Notes under the pieces: generated by a model
Told to the model about the DNA's origin: nothing
The model's input: only the letters and a program-made list of their open reading frames with translations
The model's database searches: none
NCBI RefSeq assembly: GCF_000302595.1
Contig: NZ_JH947125.1
Coordinates: 890,299 to 954,298, forward strand
Length of the DNA: 64,000 nt
From: Pedobacter arcticus A12
GTDB taxonomy: Bacteria; Bacteroidota; Bacteroidia; Sphingobacteriales; Sphingobacteriaceae
Reading direction: 5' to 3'
Program-made: the position numbers and the translations under genes
Shown here: positions 50,977 to 58,865 of the stretch, piece after piece
Position numbering within the stretch: position 1 is the stretch's first letter
Layout of the letters: every line of letters starts with the position of its first letter

Positions 50977-51018
50977 AAACAAAAAAAGCTATTCATTATT
51001 GAACAGCTTTTTTTGTTT
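50977..51018. terminator. Bidirectional terminator between AbiE and the signalling cluster
   Basis: Stem AAACAAAAAAAGCT with AGCTTTTTTTGTTT, 14-nt loop, with A/T tracts on both strands; it separates convergent transcripts. Confidence 0.8.
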
Positions 51019-51029
51019 CACGAGTAAAT

Positions 51030-51386
51030 TTAAATCAAGGATTTTATGAGTGTTTCTAACTCTTCCAAATCAAATGGTTTTGCTAAATGTGCATCAGCAC
51101 CCGCTTTTTCGGCTAAACTTTTAATATCGTTGTTTGCAGAGAAGTAGATTACCGGGATGTGGTTAAACTGTGGGTTTTTCTTAAGAATTCTAGTGGCTTC
51201 TATCCCTCCAATGTCCGGAATCCAGTTGTCCATTAAAATAACATCCGGATTTGTTTCTGTAACTTTTTCTATAATATCGTGTGACGTTTCCGATGTTGCA
51301 ACCTCATAACCACACTCCGTTAAAATAATAGAACATAATTCTAAAATATTTACGTCGTCATCAAAAATTAGTACTGTTTTTTTCAA
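51030..51386 (-). CDS. Single-domain response regulator
   Basis: 118 residues, a lone receiver (CheY-like). DDD at 9-11, phospho-acceptor Asp52 in VILMDNWIPDIGG, Ser83 and Lys103 in HLAKPFDLEEL. It has no output domain, so it must act through a partner, probably one of the hybrid kinases or CheR/CheB upstream in the same strand. CheB begins 17 bp upstream of it. Confidence 0.9.
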   Translation of the reverse strand: MKKTVLIFDDDVNILELCSIILTECGYEVATSETSHDIIEKVTETNPDVILMDNWIPDIGGIEATRILKKNPQFNHIPVIYFSANNDIKSLAEKAGADAHLAKPFDLEELETLIKSLI

Positions 51387-51403
51387 GGATAAAAAATTGG
51401 GGG

Positions 51404-51982
51404 TTAAAAATTATTTATAGCGGCTATAATTTCGTCAACGTTAGCTATAAAGTCAGGTTTAAATAATTTTAAAGCTTCTTTAGGCATTGTATCTATCTCC
51501 GAACTAACTGGATCTTGTACAATAGTTGTTCCATTTTTCTGATTAACATATAATAAACCTTCGGCACCGTCAGAATTTGCGCCCGAAAGTAGTATAGCTG
51601 CCATTTTATCCCCGTATAAATCTGCTGCAACTTTAAAAGTAACATCTATAGATGGTCTGGAATAGTTCATTTTTTCAGAATAATCTAAAGAAAATGTATG
51701 GTCGTTTTCAATTAAAAGGTGGTAATCTGCTGGTGCAAAGTAAATATTGCCCGCAATAATAGGGTCTTTATCCTCGCACTCAAAAACATTGATTTCTGTT
51801 TTTAAGTTGAAAACTTCGCTAATACTTGTAGTTGATCCGCTTTTGCGATGCAAAACAACAATTATAGCAAAATTGATAGGGGTTTTAAGTTTTGGTATGA
51901 GTGCTAATAGTACGTTGAAAGAACCCGCAGAACCCCCAATTACCAACAGTTCAATTTTACTTTTTAGGTCACTTTTCTCCAT
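51404..51982 (-). CDS. cheB: Stand-alone CheB-type methylesterase domain
   Basis: 192 residues without a receiver domain. The catalytic triad is Ser18 (IGGSAGSF), His45 (VVLHRKSGS) and Asp138 (GANSDGAEG); FAPADYHLLIE and PSIDVTFKVAADLYGDKMAAILLSG are typical CheB. It would remove methyl groups from glutamyl esters. There are no chemoreceptors or CheA/CheW nearby. It overlaps cheR by 19 bp, so the two are likely translated together. The target is probably not a classical chemoreceptor. Confidence 0.9.
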   Translation of the reverse strand: MEKSDLKSKIELLVIGGSAGSFNVLLALIPKLKTPINFAIIVVLHRKSGSTTSISEVFNLKTEINVFECEDKDPIIAGNIYFAPADYHLLIENDHTFSLDYSEKMNYSRPSIDVTFKVAADLYGDKMAAILLSGANSDGAEGLLYVNQKNGTTIVQDPVSSEIDTMPKEALKLFKPDFIANVDEIIAAINNF

Positions 51983-52788
51983 ATCTTTTCTTTTTCGATT
52001 TGCTGATAGCGATTTTCAAGCTCCGAAAATTTGATTGTTTCTTTTGAACCCAGCGCTAAATAACCCAAACTTTCTAAGCTTGAATCAAATAACTTGAAAA
52101 CCTTTTCTTGTAAATTTTTATCAAAATAGATCAAAACGTTACGGCACAAGATAAGTTGAAACTCATTGAAAGAACTATCTGATACTAAATTATGAGTGGC
52201 AAAAATCATGCGCTCTCTTAATTTGCCAATAAACCTTACGTGGTCATAATTTGCAGTGTAATAAGTGCTGAAATCAGTTGTTCCCCCGCTGTTGATATAG
52301 TTTTCTGAGTAGTTGCGCATTAAACCAATTGGATAAACGCCGTGTTTGGCGGTTTCTAATACGCTTGGATTAATATCTGTAGCATAAATTATAGCTTTGT
52401 GTGCTAAATTTGCTTCATGTAATAAAATAGAAAGTGAATAAGCTTCTTCACCGGTAGAGCAACCTGCCAACCAAATTTTAATGTAAGAGTTTACGCCAAG
52501 CTGAGGGATTATTTGTTCCCTTAAAGTTTTGTAGAAATGCCTATCTCTAAACATTTCTGTAACGTTTACCGTAATTTCTTCAACAAACCTTCCGAAATAA
52601 TTTTCATCGTTGGTTATTCTGTAACGTAGTTCCGCAAAGCTGGTGAACTTATCTAAAGCACACAGCCTGTTTACTCTTCTTTTAATTGATGCTTTGCTGT
52701 ATTCTGTAAAATCGTACCCGTACTTGTTGGCTACATCATTTAGTAAAATCTCTAGCTCCTCATCGTCAACTAAATTGTAACCAAGCAT
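51964..52788 (-). CDS. cheR: CheR-type methyltransferase
   Basis: 274 residues from the ATG at 52788 (MLGYNLVDDEELEILL); the open frame upstream overlaps the next gene. N-terminal CheR_N helices, then the SAM-binding IWLAGCSTGEEAYSLSILLHEAN, IIYATDINPSVLETAKHGVYP and FQLILCRNVLIYFDKNLQEKVF. It methylates glutamates on a signalling protein, opposing CheB. It starts 1 bp after the end of the upstream receiver gene. Confidence 0.92.
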   Translation of the reverse strand: MLGYNLVDDEELEILLNDVANKYGYDFTEYSKASIKRRVNRLCALDKFTSFAELRYRITNDENYFGRFVEEITVNVTEMFRDRHFYKTLREQIIPQLGVNSYIKIWLAGCSTGEEAYSLSILLHEANLAHKAIIYATDINPSVLETAKHGVYPIGLMRNYSENYINSGGTTDFSTYYTANYDHVRFIGKLRERMIFATHNLVSDSSFNEFQLILCRNVLIYFDKNLQEKVFKLFDSSLESLGYLALGSKETIKFSELENRYQQIEKEKIWRKVT

Positions 52789-52789
52789 T

Positions 52790-53152
52790 TTATAGGTATT
52801 TTTCAATATAAACCATAAGGTGGTCAATATTAACCGGTTTTGCAACGTACCCGTCTGCACCTGCTGCGATACATTTTTCTTTATCGCCTGTCATAGCTTG
52901 CGCTGTAAGGGCAATTATAGGTATTTCACTGCCTTCTTTTTTTAATAGATCAATAGCTTGATAGCCATCCGTTTCTGGCATCATCATATCCATCAAAATC
53001 AACGCAACATTATTGTTGGCATTCAAAATCTCTTTTGCGTCTTTAAAACTTAACGCCGTTTGGCACTGAAGCTTTCTTGCTTGAAGAACCATCTTTAACG
53101 CAAAAATGTTTCGGTAATCATCATCAATGATTAATATTTCTTTTTTGTGCAT
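52790..53152 (-). CDS. Single-domain response regulator
   Basis: 120 residues, lone receiver: IIDDDYRNIFALKMVL, Asp54 in LILMDMMMPETDGYQ, Thr82 and Lys104 in YVAKPVNIDHLMVY. Its sequence resembles the last receiver of the large hybrid kinase encoded 7 bp upstream (DDDVRNIFSL), suggesting duplication and a shared phosphorelay. Confidence 0.9.
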   Translation of the reverse strand: MHKKEILIIDDDYRNIFALKMVLQARKLQCQTALSFKDAKEILNANNNVALILMDMMMPETDGYQAIDLLKKEGSEIPIIALTAQAMTGDKEKCIAAGADGYVAKPVNIDHLMVYIEKYL

Positions 53153-53159
53153 AAAAAAA

Positions 53160-56100
53160 CTAGCCTTTATATAACCACACTCTTAGTAAAGACAATAATT
53201 GGTCGATGTCAACCGGTTTAGAAATGTAATCCGACGCACCAACCTTAATACATTTTTCTCTGTCGCCAATCATCGCTTTAGCGGTAACCGCAAAAATTGG
53301 CAAATTTTTATACTTCGGATTTTCTCTAATTGCGCTTATAGTTTCGTAGCCATCCATCTCAGGCATCATAATATCCATCAGAATAATATCAACCTGTGGG
53401 TTTTCTGCTAACTTTTCAATCGCTTGCTTTCCATCAATAGCACTTATAACTTTCATGCCATTTTTCTCCAGCGCTTTTGACAGCGAGAAGATATTTCTTA
53501 CATCGTCATCAGCAATTAAAACCGTTTTGTTTTTAATCACTTCAGTTAGAGTTCCTAATCTCACCGTGGAGTTCTCTTTTTTAGGTTTTTTACTTTCATC
53601 TATCAGGTGTAAAAATAAACCAACCTCATCTAGTACTCTTTGGTAGGAGTGCGCTGTTTTGATGATGATAGAGTCAGCATACTTTTTGATTTTCAGTTCC
53701 TCAACCTTGGAAATGTTTTTTCCGGTGAAGATAATAATCGGCAAACTCTCTAAACCAGGGTTTTTTCGAATGGTTTCTAGTGTTTCGTAAGCAGTTTCAT
53801 ACGGAACGCCCATATCTAATATTACACAGTCAACAGCTTCTTGCTGTAATGCATCGGCACTTTCAGAAATGGTGGTTTTTATCTCTGTACTGATGTCAAA
53901 GTTGCCTAAGAAATAAGAAAGTGCATTCGCATGCTTATTGTTTTCCTCGATAATAAGCACCTTTCTTGATCCTTTATTTAACGCATCTTCAATCTTCTTA
54001 AATACATCGCCCATCTCTGAAATAGCGAACGGTTTGTTTATGAAATCTACAGCACCTTTCAGTAAACTTTCTTTTTTCGCCTGTAAAGACGACATAATGT
54101 GTACCGGGATATGCTTGGTTTGTGCATTGGATTTTAATTGGTCCATCACCATCCAACCGTCCATAATTGGTAACTGGATATCTAAAAGTATGGCTTTGGG
54201 ACTAAACTCTAACGCCGCTTTTAATGCGAAATCTCCCTGTACTACTACTACGCCTTTATAATTTTGCTTTCTAGCAAAACTTAATAGTGTTTTTGCAAAA
54301 ACGGTATCATCTTCAACAATTAAAATAACATTGTCTTCTTCTTTAATGGAAGCTCTATCATCGTCTACTTGAGCCGGAATAATATCAATCACGTAATTGG
54401 AAGGTGCGTAGTTTACATGCTGACTCTGTAATAGCTCAGGTTGAGGCGTGGTCAATACAGTTTCGATAACAATGTCTTCTTTGTTTAGCGGAAAACTGGC
54501 TGTAAACCGACTTCCTTTTCCCAAATTACTTTCCACACTTATTTTACCACCTAAAAGCTTTACTAGTTCGCGACTAATTGATAAGCCTAAACCTGTGCCA
54601 CCGAATTTTCTCCGGGTAGTGCCATCCGCTTGCTGAAAAGCTTCGAATATGATCCGTTGTTTATCTTCTCGTATCCCAATACCAGTATCTGTAACTTTAA
54701 ATACAATATTTTTGTTTTTATCGCTAATATCTAAGGTTACACTTCCTTTGTCGGTGAATTTAATGGCATTAGAAATAAGGTTTTTAAGTACTTGGCCTAA
54801 CCTTACAAAGTCCGTATCTATTTCTTTTAATTCTGTGTTTTTATTGATTATGAAATCAATGTTTTTGTCTTTGGCTGCAGGTGCAAAGAGGTTTTTCAGT
54901 TCGGTAGTAATCGTACTTATTGGCGTTGGCTCAATATGTATATCCATTTTTCCCGACTCTATTTTAGATAGGTCAAGTATTTCGTCAATTAAGGATAATA
55001 AACCGTTTCCTGAGCTCTGGATTACTTTAGCCGATTCAATTTGGTCTTCATTTAAGTTCCCGTCTGGATTTTCGGCCGTTAATCTGGAAAGTAAAAGAAT
55101 AGAGTTTAGCGGTGTTCTTAGCTCGTGAGACATGTTTGCTAAAAACTCTGATTTATACTTTGTACTTAGTTCAAGCTGTTCTGCTTTTTGCTGGATTTCA
55201 TTATTCCTTTCTATAATTTCAGAATTTTTTTCTTCCAATTGTGTAGAACGTTCTTCAAGCTCTTTGTTTGATTGTAGCAATTCTTCTTGTTGTACTCTTA
55301 ATTCTTCTTCAGATGCTTGCAGTTTTTGAGTTTGCGCTTCTAATTCAGTGTTTAAGTTCTCCAATTCACTGTGTTGTGATTGCAATTCCTCGGTTTGACT
55401 CTGAGTCTCTTCTAGTAAATCTTGTATATGTCTGCGAGATTTTGCACTGCTTATTGAAACTCCAATATTTTCTGCAACTCGTAAATGAAATTGCATATCA
55501 ACATCAGTAAAACTGTCGGTGCATCCTATTTCAATTACGCCAATAGGGGTATTCTCAATCATTATTGGGCAAATCAACAGGTTTGATAGTTCGATGACCC
55601 CGCTGGCTGTAGCTATGGTATAGCTTTTATCTAGGTTACTTAAAACTTTTGGCTGCTTATCCTTAAAAACCTGCCCAATTAAACCTTCTCCTTCGTTAAA
55701 GAACGGTTTCATAAAAGCTTCATGTGCATAAGCCTTTCTCATAACTAATTTTCCGTCTTCGTAAAGGTAAATGGCACCGTTTGCACATTGCCCATATTGC
55801 ACCATATGGTTAATGGTTTCTTGGCAAATGATATCAACGGTTTTGTTGCCGCTCAACTTTTCGTTTAGGTCTACTAGGCCTTTTTGTAGCCACTCGTTAT
55901 CGTTCAGTTTATTGAACGATGTTTCTAACGAAGCCGCCATGTCATTTAATGAGTTGCTTAACTTACTCAATATGCCTAAGTTTTCGCTTACTACTCGCGT
56001 ACTATAGTTTCCTAGAGAAATCTGGTCAGCAATTTCTGCTATTTTTAATATACTATCGCTAGTGTCTTTGTCTTTATTAATTAAAGTAGCTTTTAATTTC

Positions 56101-56726
56101 TCTCGCTCTGTAAAATCATCTTTAATTCTGATGTAGAACACAAGCGTAATGATCAAAGAAATTATTGCTGATATGAGTAAAAGTATGGGCGTAAGGGTAG
56201 AAGACTGCTTACTGGCCAAAAGCCGTTCTTCTAACAAATCTCGTTCAACGGCTTTCATTCTAATGATTTGCACTTGAACACGTTCCATTAACTCCCGACC
56301 AAGGTCAATTTGTGCAGCGGTGTTAACTATGCGGTTTTCCGTGTGATTAATCAATCCCTCTAAAATTGCATCATAATCCGAAAACTGGCTCGAAAGAAGC
56401 TTTAAATTTTCGACCTGAACAGAATTATCAGATATTTGGGAACCCAGTGAATTCAGTAAAGAATCTTTTGAAAGTTTGCTTGCATAGTATGGTCTTACAT
56501 ATTTTTCGTTCTTAGTTAACAAAAAACCTCTCATACCTATCACTTTGTCTTTCAGGTTTAGATGCACATCGTCTAGGGTTTTTATAACATTTAGAGAGTG
56601 CTTAACCCATCCTTGGTTGTCAACTAATTTTGTAATTGAGAAGTAAGATGCACTAGAGCTAATGATTAATAGTATGAAAGATACTGTAAAGCCTATTTGC
56701 AAATTTCTAATAAACTTAGATGCCAT
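53160..56726 (-). CDS. Hybrid histidine kinase: CHASE3-HAMP-like-GAF-coiled coil-HisKA-HATPase-three receivers
   Basis: 1188 residues. Membrane helix 1 (about 11-29) and 2 (about 180-199) flank a periplasmic CHASE3-like helix domain (VHLNLKDKVIGMRGFLLTKNE). Then a HAMP-like linker (about 225-275), GAF domain (about 285-430), a long Glu/Gln coiled coil (about 432-520), HisKA with His534 in MSHELRTPLN, HATPase (DTGIGIRED, GTGLGLSISRELV), receiver 1 (ILLDIQLPIMDGW), receiver 2 (less conserved, DMGVPYETA, divergent after the Asp) and receiver 3 (ILMDIMMPEMDGYE). Probably the core sensor of the cluster with CheB and CheR. Stimulus unknown. Confidence 0.93.
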   Translation of the reverse strand: MASKFIRNLQIGFTVSFILLIISSSASYFSITKLVDNQGWVKHSLNVIKTLDDVHLNLKDKVIGMRGFLLTKNEKYVRPYYASKLSKDSLLNSLGSQISDNSVQVENLKLLSSQFSDYDAILEGLINHTENRIVNTAAQIDLGRELMERVQVQIIRMKAVERDLLEERLLASKQSSTLTPILLLISAIISLIITLVFYIRIKDDFTEREKLKATLINKDKDTSDSILKIAEIADQISLGNYSTRVVSENLGILSKLSNSLNDMAASLETSFNKLNDNEWLQKGLVDLNEKLSGNKTVDIICQETINHMVQYGQCANGAIYLYEDGKLVMRKAYAHEAFMKPFFNEGEGLIGQVFKDKQPKVLSNLDKSYTIATASGVIELSNLLICPIMIENTPIGVIEIGCTDSFTDVDMQFHLRVAENIGVSISSAKSRRHIQDLLEETQSQTEELQSQHSELENLNTELEAQTQKLQASEEELRVQQEELLQSNKELEERSTQLEEKNSEIIERNNEIQQKAEQLELSTKYKSEFLANMSHELRTPLNSILLLSRLTAENPDGNLNEDQIESAKVIQSSGNGLLSLIDEILDLSKIESGKMDIHIEPTPISTITTELKNLFAPAAKDKNIDFIINKNTELKEIDTDFVRLGQVLKNLISNAIKFTDKGSVTLDISDKNKNIVFKVTDTGIGIREDKQRIIFEAFQQADGTTRRKFGGTGLGLSISRELVKLLGGKISVESNLGKGSRFTASFPLNKEDIVIETVLTTPQPELLQSQHVNYAPSNYVIDIIPAQVDDDRASIKEEDNVILIVEDDTVFAKTLLSFARKQNYKGVVVVQGDFALKAALEFSPKAILLDIQLPIMDGWMVMDQLKSNAQTKHIPVHIMSSLQAKKESLLKGAVDFINKPFAISEMGDVFKKIEDALNKGSRKVLIIEENNKHANALSYFLGNFDISTEIKTTISESADALQQEAVDCVILDMGVPYETAYETLETIRKNPGLESLPIIIFTGKNISKVEELKIKKYADSIIIKTAHSYQRVLDEVGLFLHLIDESKKPKKENSTVRLGTLTEVIKNKTVLIADDDVRNIFSLSKALEKNGMKVISAIDGKQAIEKLAENPQVDIILMDIMMPEMDGYETISAIRENPKYKNLPIFAVTAKAMIGDREKCIKVGASDYISKPVDIDQLLSLLRVWLYKG

Positions 56727-56744
56727 AATTTTTTTATTGGGATT

Positions 56745-58208
56745 TTAGTTAATTGGGATAGAGAAATAAAATTCTGAGCCGTTTGCTGGCGAACTGTTTA
56801 CTCCAACGTTGCCATTGTGTTTTTTGATGATTTCTGCAGAAATATAAAGCCCAATGCCTAAACCTTGAAACTTTAGTGAAGATTCTTCAACTCTGTAAAA
56901 TTTAGAGAAAATATCTTTTTGTTTGTCTGCCGGGATTCCAATTCCGCTGTCTTTAACTTTTACTATTAAATTGTTATCGGCAGTTTCTCTACTTACCCGT
57001 AAAAACTGGCTTTCTGGGGAGTATTTGAGAGCGTTGGTGAGGTAATTGATCAGCACCTGCTCAATCCGGTTTTCGTCGCCGTTGATGAGTAAAGGGCTTT
57101 CATTGCCTACAACTTCAAGTGTGAAATTATTGTGTGTTTGCTGTATGGTTTCAATGCAAGATTCAATGAGTTTTTTTGCGTCAAACGGTTGCTTATTTAG
57201 CTTTAGCTCTCCGTTTTCAATTTTAGAAACATCCAACAGATCAGATATAAGTTCGTTTAATTTTCCAACCTGTAGGTGAGCTTTTTCTATATAGCCCTTA
57301 ACCTGTTCAGATTCGTGGTTTTTTAAAGATCGTGAAAGTAACTGAATATAAGCTTTAACGCTGGTTAAAGGCGTCTTTAACTCATGGCTGGTGATACTCA
57401 GAAACTCATCTTTCTTTTTCTCGATTTGTTTTCGATCTTCAATATCGGTGAATGTGCCAATCCATTTAGAAACCTTTTTATTTTCAAAAATCGGTACAAT
57501 ACGTAAAAGATGATACTTGTACTTAGCACTGTTTAATTCTTTAATGCGTACCTCAAGCTCCAAATTCTGCTTTTTGGGGATTATCTGATGCCAAGCTTCT
57601 GCAATATTTATTTCATTATCAAAAGTTTGCGGAAACTGATCAGTTGTTAAAGAATAATTAAACCACTTTTGATTTACAAATTCAATTTCTCCTTTTTCAT
57701 TAGCGGTGAATGCAATTAATGGGAGTGCCTCTAACGTATATTGTAATTCTTCCACCCGTTCTTTAAGTTCCGACTGAACCTTTTTTCGGATATCTATTTC
57801 TGCCCGTAAAGCGTGTTGTGTATCTTGTAGTTCTTTGGTTTGTTTATAAAGCCGAACAAAAGTGTTCACTTTTAGTAACAAAATTTCTGGATCAAAGGGT
57901 TTTACTACGTAATCAATTCCGCCAGACTCGTACCCTTTATTGATAAACTCATTATTGGTGTTTACGGCAGATAAAAATATGATTGGTATATCTTTTGTTT
58001 TGTTAAAACCACTTAAAGTTTCGGCTACCTCAAAACCATCCATGGATGGCATTTGAACGTCCAAAATTATTAATGCATAATCTGTATTAAGCACTTTTTT
58101 TAAACCTTCTTCCCCAGATAGTGCGGTATCAACGCTAAATCCCTTTGATTCTAGTAGTTTTTTTAAAGAATAAATATTCTCTTGTTTGTCATCAACTATT
58201 AGGATCAT
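56745..58208 (-). CDS. Receiver-PAS-histidine kinase hybrid
   Basis: 487 residues. N-terminal receiver (1-120; VDDKQENIYSLKKLL, Asp53 in ALIILDVQMPSMDGFE, Lys104 in YVVKPFDPEI), coiled linker, PAS domain (about 155-275), HisKA (SITSHELKTPLTSVKAY) and HATPase (DSGIGIPADKQ, GLGIGLYISAEII). Such receiver-first kinases are driven by another kinase's phosphate as well as the PAS signal. It is the first gene of the minus-strand run ending at 51030, so it probably leads the transcript. Confidence 0.92.
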   Translation of the reverse strand: MILIVDDKQENIYSLKKLLESKGFSVDTALSGEEGLKKVLNTDYALIILDVQMPSMDGFEVAETLSGFNKTKDIPIIFLSAVNTNNEFINKGYESGGIDYVVKPFDPEILLLKVNTFVRLYKQTKELQDTQHALRAEIDIRKKVQSELKERVEELQYTLEALPLIAFTANEKGEIEFVNQKWFNYSLTTDQFPQTFDNEINIAEAWHQIIPKKQNLELEVRIKELNSAKYKYHLLRIVPIFENKKVSKWIGTFTDIEDRKQIEKKKDEFLSITSHELKTPLTSVKAYIQLLSRSLKNHESEQVKGYIEKAHLQVGKLNELISDLLDVSKIENGELKLNKQPFDAKKLIESCIETIQQTHNNFTLEVVGNESPLLINGDENRIEQVLINYLTNALKYSPESQFLRVSRETADNNLIVKVKDSGIGIPADKQKDIFSKFYRVEESSLKFQGLGIGLYISAEIIKKHNGNVGVNSSPANGSEFYFSIPIN

Positions 58209-58308
58209 TTAAAATTTCGTATTTGTAAAATCAATATAAAGTTTATTTTAAATCAATAGCATAGTGCATCAATAACTACACCAGAAATTGCTATGATTTT
58301 TGTTTTTT

Positions 58309-58344
58309 TCTTTAATTTATTATGCTTGCATAATAAATTAAAGA
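58309..58344. promoter_or_regulatory. 36-bp palindrome upstream of the marR-fad operon
   Basis: Arms of 17 bp (TCTTTAATTTATTATGC and complement) around TT. A second, shorter inverted repeat ACTAC-N7-GTAGT sits at about 58364-58380. Both lie upstream of the MarR gene at 58421 and are good operator candidates for it. Confidence 0.55.
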
Positions 58345-58420
58345 TTTCTATATTTGGAATGCTACTACGTTAAGTGTAGTAAGCGCAAATCAACCTAAAA
58401 ACTTAAAAGTATCAAATTTA

Positions 58421-58852
58421 ATGAAACATCAGGAAACGATTGATTATCATTTAAAAATAACATGGCAAAATATTGCCAATAGATATAATCAGTTAGCGTC
58501 AGAATTTGGGATTACCCAATCAATCGGTTACCTGTTAATGAATATTGACGAAGAGAACGGGACTACAGTTTCTGAAATGGCTGCATTACTGGGATTAAAA
58601 TCTACTAGCTTAAGCAGAATGCTTAACAATTTAGAAGTAATCGGTCTAATTTATAGAGAAGGGCATTTAACAGATAAAAGATCAGTTAAATTATATCTCA
58701 CAGATTTAGGAAAAGAAAAAAGGCACCTTGCTAGGGTGGTGGTTAAAAAGTTTAATGATTATTTAGATCTTAACCTTAGCGATGATGATAGAATGCAATT
58801 AGTTAAGTCTTTAAAGTTAATTAACGAGTTAACTACCAATTACAAACCTTGA
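58421..58852 (+). CDS. MarR-family transcriptional regulator
   Basis: 143 residues with the MarR winged helix: ENGTTVSEMAALLGLKSTSLSRMLNNLEVIGLIYREGHLTDKRSVKLYLTDLGKEKR, where DKRSVKLYLT is the wing motif. It sits 13 bp ahead of the FadN-like gene on the same strand, so it is likely part of the operon and may sense an acyl-CoA or fatty acid. The palindrome upstream would be its operator. Confidence 0.9.
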   Translation: MKHQETIDYHLKITWQNIANRYNQLASEFGITQSIGYLLMNIDEENGTTVSEMAALLGLKSTSLSRMLNNLEVIGLIYREGHLTDKRSVKLYLTDLGKEKRHLARVVVKKFNDYLDLNLSDDDRMQLVKSLKLINELTTNYKP

Positions 58853-58865
58853 TATTTTAATTTTT

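Noticed and set aside
54649-55510. Plus-strand frames opposite the large hybrid kinase
   Set aside because: Ser/Leu-rich antisense translations of the coiled coil and HisKA codons; not genes.
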